Assembly: GCA_948440265.1 (NCBI GenBank)
Contig: CAOJOK010000009.1
Location: forward strand, 1 to 61,379
Reading direction: 5' to 3'
Origin: an uncultured Clostridia bacterium
GTDB lineage: Bacteria > Bacillota > Clostridia > Christensenellales > Pumilibacteraceae
DNA: 61,379 nt
Each line of letters opens with the position of its first letter. The first letter of the stretch is position 1. The position numbers were made by a program, and so were the translations under genes. Shown here piece after piece: positions 8,250-14,603 of the stretch. The notes beneath the pieces are model-generated. The model did no database searches, was not told the origin of the DNA, and saw only the letters and a list, made by a program, of their open reading frames with translations.

Positions 8250-9767
8250 ATGAAGAAAGTCAATTTAGACGCAATGATTTTAAGAGAAGATTTTAGCATA
8301 GATAATGGCTATACTTCTACAAACAGATTTAAGCAAATTAATATTAACGACTTAAAGGCTGATAGTATATTTAGACATACCATTAGAAAACCTGATTTTC
8401 AAAGGGAAACTCGCGATTGGGATGTAAATCAAATCGTGAATTTCTTGCATAGCATAATTAATAGGCATTTCATACCTGCGGTCATATTGTGGCAAAACGC
8501 CAATGCTTTAACATTTGTTATTGATGGCGCACATAGAATTAGTGCGTTAATGGCTTGGATAAACGATGATTATGGTGATGGTCAAATATCAGCCGAATTC
8601 TTTAATAATCAAATAAATGATGAGCAAAAAGCTATTGCAAAAGCGACAAGAGCAAAAATAGATAAAGAGATTGGACCATTTTCAAAATATATGGACTCAA
8701 TAAAAAGTCCTCAAAAATATACCGATGATTTTAGACGATTGGCATTGGCGCTCAATTCATTTTCTTTTGATATTCAATGGATAGATGGAGATGTTACAAA
8801 TGCCGAACAATCATTTTTTAACATTAATCAAAAAGCAGTTCCAATAAGCCCTACTGAAATCGCAATATTACGTGGTCGAAATAAAGCAAATTGTATAGCC
8901 ACACGAGCAATCACTTATGCAGGTAATGGCAATAAATATTGGAATAAGTTCTTGCCCGAAACGCAAGAGCAAATAGAAAAATTAGCCAAAGAGATAAATG
9001 ATTTATTATTTTTACCGCCACTACATACACCTATCTCTACGCTTGACGTTTCTGTGGCTGGAAAAAATCAAAACAATTTAAGTTTTAATTATGATTTAGT
9101 CAATTATTCTTCTAATAAGATGTTTGAAAAAGAAGATAGTGATGGTCAAGAAACGATTGAAGTGTTGAGGAACTTAAAAAAGTTACTTCAAATACTTAAT
9201 TCTAATGATGAATGTTCGTTAGGTTTGCACCCTATAATTTATTTTTACTCAAAAAGGGGCAATTTTAAACCTGCAATGTTCTATGCAACTTTTCTATTTG
9301 TGAAAAAATTAAAAGAACAGAATAAATTTAAATTATTTATCGTCAACAGAGCGAAATTAGAGGATTTTTTGTTCAAATACGATTTTTTATTCGACCAGAT
9401 AAACAGGAATTTACGTTCATCTAAAAAAAGTGCGATAGCGATTTCAAATGTTCTTTTTGATATTATTAATTCGTTTAATAATGGTCAAGACGAACTTAAT
9501 ATAATGACAGCATTACAACAAAAATTTAATATTTTAATCGATAAACCTATGGAAGATAGTGCATCGGGGAAGCGTTCCGAATTGAAAAGTTCAGCGTTTA
9601 TTACTGTTTCTTTTCCCAATATCATAAAATGTAATATATGTGGCGGTGCAATTCATACGAATTCTATATCGTTGGACCACATTATTCGTAAACGTGAAGA
9701 TGGAAAAGATGAATTAAGCAATGTGCAATTAACACATCCCTATTGTAATACTGGATACAAAAACTAA
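8250..9767 (+). CDS. DUF262-type protein with C-terminal HNH motif
   Basis: A 505-residue protein, third gene of the R-M cassette with a good SD (AGGAG). The N-terminal half has a DUF262/ParB-like core: KPDFQRETRDWDVNQIVNFL, then FIPAVILWQ and FVIDGAHRISALMAW, the equivalent of the DGQQR nucleotide-handling motif of DUF262. The C-terminus (about 465-505) is a compact HNH-like zinc finger: CNICGG, SLDHIIRK, NVQLTHPYCN. DUF262 plus HNH is the architecture of GmrS/GmrD-type modification-dependent (type IV) nucleases, so a companion defence role is inferred. It is unusual to see it directly downstream of a type II pair. It ends with only a short tail after the last Cys. Confidence 0.7.
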   Translation: MKKVNLDAMILREDFSIDNGYTSTNRFKQININDLKADSIFRHTIRKPDFQRETRDWDVNQIVNFLHSIINRHFIPAVILWQNANALTFVIDGAHRISALMAWINDDYGDGQISAEFFNNQINDEQKAIAKATRAKIDKEIGPFSKYMDSIKSPQKYTDDFRRLALALNSFSFDIQWIDGDVTNAEQSFFNINQKAVPISPTEIAILRGRNKANCIATRAITYAGNGNKYWNKFLPETQEQIEKLAKEINDLLFLPPLHTPISTLDVSVAGKNQNNLSFNYDLVNYSSNKMFEKEDSDGQETIEVLRNLKKLLQILNSNDECSLGLHPIIYFYSKRGNFKPAMFYATFLFVKKLKEQNKFKLFIVNRAKLEDFLFKYDFLFDQINRNLRSSKKSAIAISNVLFDIINSFNNGQDELNIMTALQQKFNILIDKPMEDSASGKRSELKSSAFITVSFPNIIKCNICGGAIHTNSISLDHIIRKREDGKDELSNVQLTHPYCNTGYKN

Positions 9768-9790
9768 TATTCGTTTTACGCTCCTACTTC

Positions 9791-9842
9791 TCCACCAAGT
9801 CAAGACCTGAAACGATTTGTTTTGGGTCTTTTTGTTTTTGTG
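9791..9842. repeat. 52-bp direct repeat, copy 2 (putative attR)
   Basis: Identical to 6075-6126. It contains the last seven bases of a tRNA (TCCACCA) without the rest of a tRNA, plus the terminator hairpin, which now follows the DUF262/HNH gene by 24 bp. Confidence 0.9.
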
Positions 9843-9846
9843 CGGT

Positions 9847-9934
9847 AAAAAGGGGTTCGCGGGGGGGCTTGCGAGTAAAATCTTTTTTACGTTTTGATTT
9901 CGGGGGGGGGTGCTTGTGAGCGAACCGTTTTTTT
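9847..9934. repeat. G-run-rich inverted repeat at the cassette's right border
   Basis: AAAAAGGGGTTCGC (9847-9860) is complementary, with a bulge, to GCGAACCGTTTTTT (9920-9933). The intervening loop contains runs G7 (9861-9867) and G9 (9902-9910), which with GGGG at 9852-9855 give enough G-tracts for a potential G-quadruplex. The half-motifs GCTTGCGAG (9867-9875) and GCTTGTGAG (9912-9920) are also near-direct repeats. The 3' arm ends in a T-run, so it may act as a terminator. The stretch 9768-9991 holds this, the repeat copy, and no gene. Confidence 0.5.
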
Positions 9935-9991
9935 ATATTGTGCTTTCGTGGTTTATCGGGTTGCTTTCATTTTGTTTGTTTTGCTATACGG

Positions 9992-10020
9992 TTGAAAATT
10001 TATGACGTTTGTGTTATAAT
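9992..10020 (+). promoter_or_regulatory. extended -10 promoter of the two hypothetical genes
   Basis: TTGAAA (9992-9997), 17-bp spacer, TATAAT (10015-10020), preceded by TGT. It has the same layout and -35 hexamer as the R-M promoter at 6215-6243, each lying about 90-150 bp right of a repeat copy. Confidence 0.75.
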
Positions 10021-10068
10021 GTACTTGCTTATTCAAAAGCAATGAACTGTAATTTCACGAGGTTGTTT

Positions 10069-10422
10069 ATGGAAAATAGATTGGTTATTGACGAGCATAA
10101 AAATTGGTGTGCGGTTATAGAAGACTTTGAGGATACTATTGTTTTATCTTTTCTGACAAAGCCAAGCGAAATTCCCATTCAGGGCGAAGTGGACGAAGCG
10201 TTAGAAGATGTTTTCGGTTGGGAAACAAAAATAGGTATCGGTGAACTCGAAATGTCTATGGATGACGGTTCGTACAGCGTTTACTACGGAGATTGTCCGG
10301 AAGAAGAATATGAAAAGCTCAAACCCGAAATTATAAATTACCTGATATCGATTTATACCAAATTTAAAAAAAGATTTATAAAAAGAATCAATGCGGATTT
10401 GAAAGAATACGACGATTTGTAA
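10069..10422 (+). CDS. hypothetical acidic protein
   Basis: A 117-residue soluble, acidic protein with no motif I recognise. The sequence has alternating hydrophobic beta-like stretches (IVLSFLTKP, SYSVYYGD) and a basic C-terminal helix (IYTKFKKRFIKRINADLKEY). I placed the start at ATG 10069, where ACGAGG precedes it by about 8 nt, rather than at 10009, because the promoter -10 element is at 10015-10020. It is the first gene of a short AT-rich unit with the next ORF, and lies just outside the tRNA-flanked cassette. An immunity or accessory role is possible but not shown. Confidence 0.65.
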   Translation: MENRLVIDEHKNWCAVIEDFEDTIVLSFLTKPSEIPIQGEVDEALEDVFGWETKIGIGELEMSMDDGSYSVYYGDCPEEEYEKLKPEIINYLISIYTKFKKRFIKRINADLKEYDDL

Positions 10423-10475
10423 ATTATAATTTACCTGCCGTAAGAAGTTTGGAATTTAATTTCGGAGATGTGGTG

Positions 10476-11102
10476 ATGCTTGATTTAATCGAAAAGTTGA
10501 TAGCCCCCTATAAATATTGCGTAAAGACACATCGTCCGCACGGAATATTTTTTCCTTTGACCGTCAAACAAATAGAAATCGAAGAAAAAGACATCACGGA
10601 GACCTTTGAAAATATTTTAAACAGTTTTATACAAGAGCTCGGCAAGCCCTGTTTTGTTCATTCTTATTACGGCTTCATATTCGAGCGCGACGGCAATTTC
10701 GTCGCATACAACATCATAGAACAGACTTACTGCTATGAAACTATAAACATATTTATTTTCAAAAAAATGCCTTCGGGGAAAAAGATTGCTTACGACGTTT
10801 ATAATCAAGTGGAAAACTCCATACGAAAATTCACGGAAAAAATCGGGTTCCCCTGCCCCGTCGGCATAAATCATTATAACGACAATCGATTTTTTTATTT
10901 ATTGAATAATGATAACTTTCAAATTTTAATCATCATCAAAAAGCATACTCTAACCTATTATATTTCAAAACTTACGGCGGAAGAAATGGGAATCCGAGTG
11001 GTGCCCCGATATCACGGCCTTGTTGCAATAAATTTCACGAATGAGTCGAGTCTGGATTACGCGTTGAACGAGATAGAAAATAAATTGAATAGTATAATGT
11101 GA
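10476..11102 (+). CDS. hypothetical protein
   Basis: A 208-residue soluble protein without a recognisable domain. The reading frame opens earlier (TTG at 10449), but GGAG at 10464-10467 is correctly spaced for ATG 10476. It contains conserved-looking aromatic patches (VHSYYGFIFE, NIIEQTYCYETINIFIF, NRFFYLLNN) and ends with an amphipathic helix. It lies 53 nt after the preceding hypothetical gene and probably shares its promoter. Composition is AT-rich like the R-M cassette, suggesting the same acquisition history. Confidence 0.65.
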   Translation: MLDLIEKLIAPYKYCVKTHRPHGIFFPLTVKQIEIEEKDITETFENILNSFIQELGKPCFVHSYYGFIFERDGNFVAYNIIEQTYCYETINIFIFKKMPSGKKIAYDVYNQVENSIRKFTEKIGFPCPVGINHYNDNRFFYLLNNDNFQILIIIKKHTLTYYISKLTAEEMGIRVVPRYHGLVAINFTNESSLDYALNEIENKLNSIM

Positions 11103-11120
11103 AATCAAGGAAGAAGCGAA

Positions 11121-11525
11121 ATGGCAATAGAGTACAGAAATACGAAAGAATTCGGAAAAGCAGAATTGCGCGATTTGTTTTTGTCGGTCGGGTGGTCGTC
11201 GGGGCAATATCCCGAGAAGCTCGTTTTGGCTATGAAAGGTTTTAAGACGGTGTTTTCCGCGTGGGACAAAGGCAGGCTTGTCGGTATGATATGCGTAATG
11301 GACGACGGCATTATGACCGCATACGTTCACTATCTGCTTGTAAATCCCGAATATCAAAAACGGAATATCGGAAAAACGCTTGTGGATATGGTCAAGGAAA
11401 AGTACGCCGATTATCTGCGGCTTTCGCTGATTGCTTATGAGAGCGGCATACGCTTTTACGAAAACTGCGGCTTTAAAAAAGCCGACGGCGAAAGCCCTAT
11501 GTTTATCACAAACCTGACGGACTGA
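11121..11525 (+). CDS. GNAT-family N-acetyltransferase
   Basis: A 134-residue acetyl-CoA-dependent acyltransferase. The GNAT core is visible: beta4 VHYLLVNPEYQKRNIGKTLVD, where QKRNIGK is the Q/R-x-x-G-x-G/A acetyl-CoA loop (here RNIGK), and the C-terminal AYESGIRFYENCGFKKAD typical of small-molecule or protein acetyltransferases. Substrate unknown. It starts 18 nt after the previous ORF with AGGAAGAAG as SD, and is followed 21 nt later by a YjbR-type gene, so these two form a unit with a more host-like composition than the genes on the left. Confidence 0.85.
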   Translation: MAIEYRNTKEFGKAELRDLFLSVGWSSGQYPEKLVLAMKGFKTVFSAWDKGRLVGMICVMDDGIMTAYVHYLLVNPEYQKRNIGKTLVDMVKEKYADYLRLSLIAYESGIRFYENCGFKKADGESPMFITNLTD

Positions 11526-11546
11526 CAAAAAAACGGACGGATATTT

Positions 11547-12218
11547 ATGGAACTTGCAGACAAAATTTTCAAGAGAAAGACTTACGACGAAAACAAGCTG
11601 ATTGAATACGGCTTTAAAAAAGCGCGTAATCGCTTCACCTTTTCCGTGCCGATTTTGGACGGACAGTTCCGACTGGACATAACAATCGACGGCGGTCGGA
11701 TTGCAACCGACGTCATAGAGCTTGCGTTCGACGAGCCGTTCACGCTCTACCGCATAGACGGAGCGGAGGGCGCGTTTGTCGGGCAGGTTCGCGCCGAGGC
11801 GGAAAAAGCCCTGCTTGACATTGCGGACAAATGCTTTTACGACGAAACTTTCAAAACCCGACAGGCGCAAATGTGCATAGACTACATTCAAACCAAGTAC
11901 GGCGACGGATTGGAGTTTTTGTGGCAGAAGTTCCCCGATAACGCGATATGGCGCAGAAGCGATAACAATAAGTGGTACGGAGCGCTTTTAACCGTTGCGT
12001 CCGAAAAGCTGAAACTGCCGTCGGGCGAAATGAAAGAAGTATTGGATTTGAGAATGAACCCTGCCGAAAAAGAAAGCCTTTTGAACGGGAAAAATATTCT
12101 GGAAGGCTATCATATGAATAAGAACAGCTGGTTCTCCGTCGTATTGGACGCAGGCGTTCCCGACGCCGCCGTGCAGGAGTTTATCGACAAAAGCTTCGAG
12201 CTTGCCAAAAAGAAGTGA
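11547..12218 (+). CDS. MmcQ/YjbR-family protein with extra N-terminal domain
   Basis: A 223-residue protein. The C-terminal part (about 145-223) fits the MmcQ/YjbR domain, a CyaY-like small alpha/beta fold: NNKWYGALLTVASEKLKL, VLDLRMNPAEKESLL, GYHMNKNSWFSVVLD, VQEFIDKSFELAKKK. Residues 1-140 form a second domain I cannot name (KNRFTFSVP-like beta strands, then an acidic helix), present in many Clostridia versions. The function of the family is unresolved; single-strand DNA binding has been proposed. Its TGA ends one base before the convergent MerR gene's stop codon. Confidence 0.75.
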   Translation: MELADKIFKRKTYDENKLIEYGFKKARNRFTFSVPILDGQFRLDITIDGGRIATDVIELAFDEPFTLYRIDGAEGAFVGQVRAEAEKALLDIADKCFYDETFKTRQAQMCIDYIQTKYGDGLEFLWQKFPDNAIWRRSDNNKWYGALLTVASEKLKLPSGEMKEVLDLRMNPAEKESLLNGKNILEGYHMNKNSWFSVVLDAGVPDAAVQEFIDKSFELAKKK

Positions 12219-13001
12219 CTATTCGTTTAAAAGAATCTGTATCTGATAGTTCCACTGCAATATGCCCGAAAGCACAACCAAATATACCGTAAACCGCGGA
12301 AGGACGCCGTACTGTTCTTTCGCGGTTTTAAGCAGGGTCTGCAATACCTGCGCCCTGTTTTCCCGAGTACAGTCGGCACACAGGTACTCCCCTTTCGGCA
12401 GTATCTTCAAGCCGTCTATTTCCTTATATTTCGTGCAGACGGCGAACAGACGGGACACTCCGCCGCTCTCGTATATGCCTGCAAGGTCTTCGAACGCAAA
12501 GTCCGCCCTTTCGTCTTCCCCTATCTGCTTATAGTAATGGCGGTGATAGTCCCACAGGTTTTCCATTGTCGGCTCCTGCAACGTATCGGACAAAAGCAGC
12601 ACTCTCTTTTCAAACGTCTTTGTGAAAATTTCGCCGTCCTGCTTTTCGCCGCTCTGTTTGCTTTCGTAAAACGTGCGCGCGCGGCGTATCTTTTCTTTCG
12701 AATATTCGAGCTCGGCGATTTTACTGTCGGCGCTCTTTTCCGCGCGCTTTAACAGAGCGATTATTTTTTCGAAATCGCTGTAATTCAAGATGTCTTTTAT
12801 TTCGGCAAGAGTCAAGTCCATACAGTGCAGAGCCTTTACGGTGTTCAGCCGCACGATTTCCTGTTCCGAATAATAGCGGTAGCCCGTCCACTCGTCAATC
12901 TTGCAGGGCTTGACCAAACCTATGCGGTCATAGTGCCGCAGAGTTTCCGTCGTCATATCCACCATTTTCGCCGTTTGGCTTATCGTAAAAAATTTTTCCA
13001 T
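12219..13001 (-). CDS. MerR-family transcriptional regulator
   Basis: A 260-residue regulator. The N-terminal winged helix is FTISQTAKMVDMTTETLRHY followed by RIGLVKP and GYRYYSEQEIVRLN, then a coiled coil (about 75-120), as in BltR/TipA/Mta-type multidrug regulators. The C-terminal 120 residues resemble a GyrI-like effector domain only vaguely. ATG 13001 is chosen over 13037 because AAGGAG lies just upstream of it. It is divergent from a lipoprotein gene, and a palindrome (13061-13077) sits in its own promoter, consistent with autoregulation and joint control of the lipoprotein. Confidence 0.85.
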   Translation of the reverse strand: MEKFFTISQTAKMVDMTTETLRHYDRIGLVKPCKIDEWTGYRYYSEQEIVRLNTVKALHCMDLTLAEIKDILNYSDFEKIIALLKRAEKSADSKIAELEYSKEKIRRARTFYESKQSGEKQDGEIFTKTFEKRVLLLSDTLQEPTMENLWDYHRHYYKQIGEDERADFAFEDLAGIYESGGVSRLFAVCTKYKEIDGLKILPKGEYLCADCTRENRAQVLQTLLKTAKEQYGVLPRFTVYLVVLSGILQWNYQIQILLNE

Positions 13002-13060
13002 AAAGTCGATTTTCTCCTTGACTTTTGTGTTACACAAAGGTTTATACTTATTTTATCAAA

Positions 13061-13077
13061 GACAAACGCGGTTTGTC
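13061..13077. promoter_or_regulatory. palindromic operator in the MerR/lipoprotein intergenic region
   Basis: GACAAAC-GCG-GTTTGTC is a perfect 7+7 inverted repeat. On the minus strand it starts inside a -35-like TTGACA (13079-13074) and fills the 18-bp spacer to TAAAAT, the expected place for a MerR-type operator. A second palindrome, TTTGTGT/ACACAAA, lies at 13024-13038. Confidence 0.5.
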
Positions 13078-13103
13078 AAATATATAAAACAAGGAGAATT
13101 TTT

Positions 13104-13763
13104 ATGAAAAAACTTTTATCTCTGCTGTTCGCCGCCGCGGCGGTTGCGCTTTTCACACTGACGGGGTGTGCAGGCGACGATACGTTTACCGAAAAGACCT
13201 ATACTTCGGGCGAAAGCGTCGTCACGAGCGTATCCATAGACGTATCGGACAGACAAATTGACATCGGCGTTTCCGATGACGATACGGTCCGCATAGATTA
13301 TTTCGACGGCGAAAAAGAGTATTTTGACATAGCCGTACAGGACGGCGCGCTGACGGTCAAGCTCGTTGCCGACAAATCGTTTACGGACTTTATCGGAACG
13401 AAAGCCGCTGCGGAATACAGAAAAGTCACCGTCAGGCTGCCGAAAACGGTCGAGAGCATTGCCGTAAGCACGACGAACGAAACAGTCAAGGTTTCGCCGC
13501 TGGCAATCGGCAATAGCGTCGCCATATCGAATAACGGCGGCAATATAGAAATAGACAAACTCGACGTCAAAAAGTCGGTAGAGCTTTCCGCCAAAAACGG
13601 CAGTATCAAAGGGTCCGTCGTCGGCGGCTGGGACGACTATGCGATAGAGTGCGAAATCAAAAAGGGCGACAGCAATCTGCCCGAAAGCAAGAGCGGCGGA
13701 GAAAAGTCGCTGAAAGCGAAGTGCAACAACGGCGATATAAATATAGAATTCGTCAAAGCATAA
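13104..13763 (+). CDS. DUF4097-like surface lipoprotein
   Basis: A 219-residue exported lipoprotein: signal MKKLLSLLFAAAAVALFTLTGC with lipobox LTGC (Cys at residue 22). The mature part is a repetitive beta-solenoid-like series of short strands (VSIDVSDRQIDIGVSDDDTV, VAISNNGGNIEIDKLDV, VELSAKNGSIKGSV), the pattern of DUF4097/putative auto-transporter adhesin head proteins found beside regulators in Bacillota. The start is fixed by AAGGAG at 13091. It is divergent from the MerR gene and followed by an intrinsic terminator. Likely anchored to the outer face of the membrane; ligand unknown. Confidence 0.75.
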   Translation: MKKLLSLLFAAAAVALFTLTGCAGDDTFTEKTYTSGESVVTSVSIDVSDRQIDIGVSDDDTVRIDYFDGEKEYFDIAVQDGALTVKLVADKSFTDFIGTKAAAEYRKVTVRLPKTVESIAVSTTNETVKVSPLAIGNSVAISNNGGNIEIDKLDVKKSVELSAKNGSIKGSVVGGWDDYAIECEIKKGDSNLPESKSGGEKSLKAKCNNGDINIEFVKA

Positions 13764-13792
13764 AGACAAAGCGAATATAACAAAAAGAAAAG

Positions 13793-13820
13793 CCCGATAA
13801 GCAGTCTTATCGGGTTTTTG
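13793..13820. terminator. bidirectional intrinsic terminator
   Basis: CCCGATAAG (13793-13801), loop CAGT, CTTATCGGG (13806-13814), then TTTTTG; A-rich on the other side. It lies between the convergent lipoprotein and YjdF-like genes. Confidence 0.9.
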
Positions 13821-13822
13821 TT

Positions 13823-14584
13823 TTATTCCGTTTCGGCAGGCGGTTGTTCTTCCCTGCTCTTTTCGTCAGCGGACGGCGCATTTTCCGCGCCTTGCGGTTT
13901 ATCTTTTTTCGGTCTTACCTGCACCTGACGGTAGATACTCTTGCAGAGTTTATAGCCGCAGAATTTATCTATCAGAATTATTATATAGAAGATAACCACT
14001 CCGATACCTGCGACGATTACGTCCCATATCGTATCCCACAGCGGGTCATAGCCGCTTTTGAAAAATTCCTCCACGGTCATACTTCCCACTTCGCTCATCT
14101 CGGGCACCCAATGCTGCATATCCGAACCGATTATCGCGCTTGCGATATATTCGTATATTTCCCAGATAGCCGCCACGCCGAGCACGCACAGCATTATCAG
14201 TATGAAAAAGCACCAGGGGCTTAACTTCTCGCCTTTGCCGTACAATAGCAGTATGAACACTCCGAACGAGCCGACTATGCCGAAGGTCGTGTGCAGAATT
14301 TTGTCATAGTACGGAATGAGTCCGTAAAAGTACAGGACCGACGCGAAGTTTATCGCAAACAGCGAAAACACGGCTACGGCTATGTTGAACGCCAGCGGTA
14401 TGCGTATCTTGAATATTCTGTTCAGCACGGGTATGACCAACGTCACGAGCGGCGCTATGATTACCTGCAATATATGCACAAGCTCTCTGCCGTTCATTGC
14501 AAACAGGTATATACACATTGTCACCGCGCTTGCAACGAGCATTCCGAAGAACGGGAAAAAATCGGCTATCTTTTTAACTTTCAT
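13823..14584 (-). CDS. YjdF/DUF2238-type integral membrane protein
   Basis: A 253-residue protein with about six membrane segments followed by a hydrophilic, Pro/Glu-rich cytoplasmic tail (after residue about 215). Conserved polar residues inside the membrane region, YDKILHTTFGIVGSFG, WEIYEYIAS and DTIWDVIVAGIG, match the D-x-x-H / E-x-x-E / D-x-x-x-D pattern of the DUF2238 (YjdF) family. Function of the family is unknown. Ends against a bidirectional terminator and lies 19 nt downstream of the M60 peptidase gene's stop on the other side, on the opposite end; both are minus-strand and may be co-transcribed. Confidence 0.7.
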   Translation of the reverse strand: MKVKKIADFFPFFGMLVASAVTMCIYLFAMNGRELVHILQVIIAPLVTLVIPVLNRIFKIRIPLAFNIAVAVFSLFAINFASVLYFYGLIPYYDKILHTTFGIVGSFGVFILLLYGKGEKLSPWCFFILIMLCVLGVAAIWEIYEYIASAIIGSDMQHWVPEMSEVGSMTVEEFFKSGYDPLWDTIWDVIVAGIGVVIFYIIILIDKFCGYKLCKSIYRQVQVRPKKDKPQGAENAPSADEKSREEQPPAETE

Positions 14585-14603
14585 AATTATCTCTCAAAAC
14601 GTA

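Larger units (their letters stand above)
6127..9790. mobile_element. 3.7-kb restriction-modification cassette between tRNA-Val direct repeats
   Basis: The segment between the two 52-bp repeats carries three co-directional AT-rich genes: an m5C methyltransferase, a HaeIII-family endonuclease and a DUF262/HNH protein, under one strong promoter. There is no integrase, excisionase or transposase within it, so either the recombinase is lost, it acts in trans, or the repeats arose during homologous insertion. Base composition is clearly more AT-rich than the flanking core genes (mazG on the left, YjbR/MerR on the right), supporting horizontal acquisition. Confidence 0.8.
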
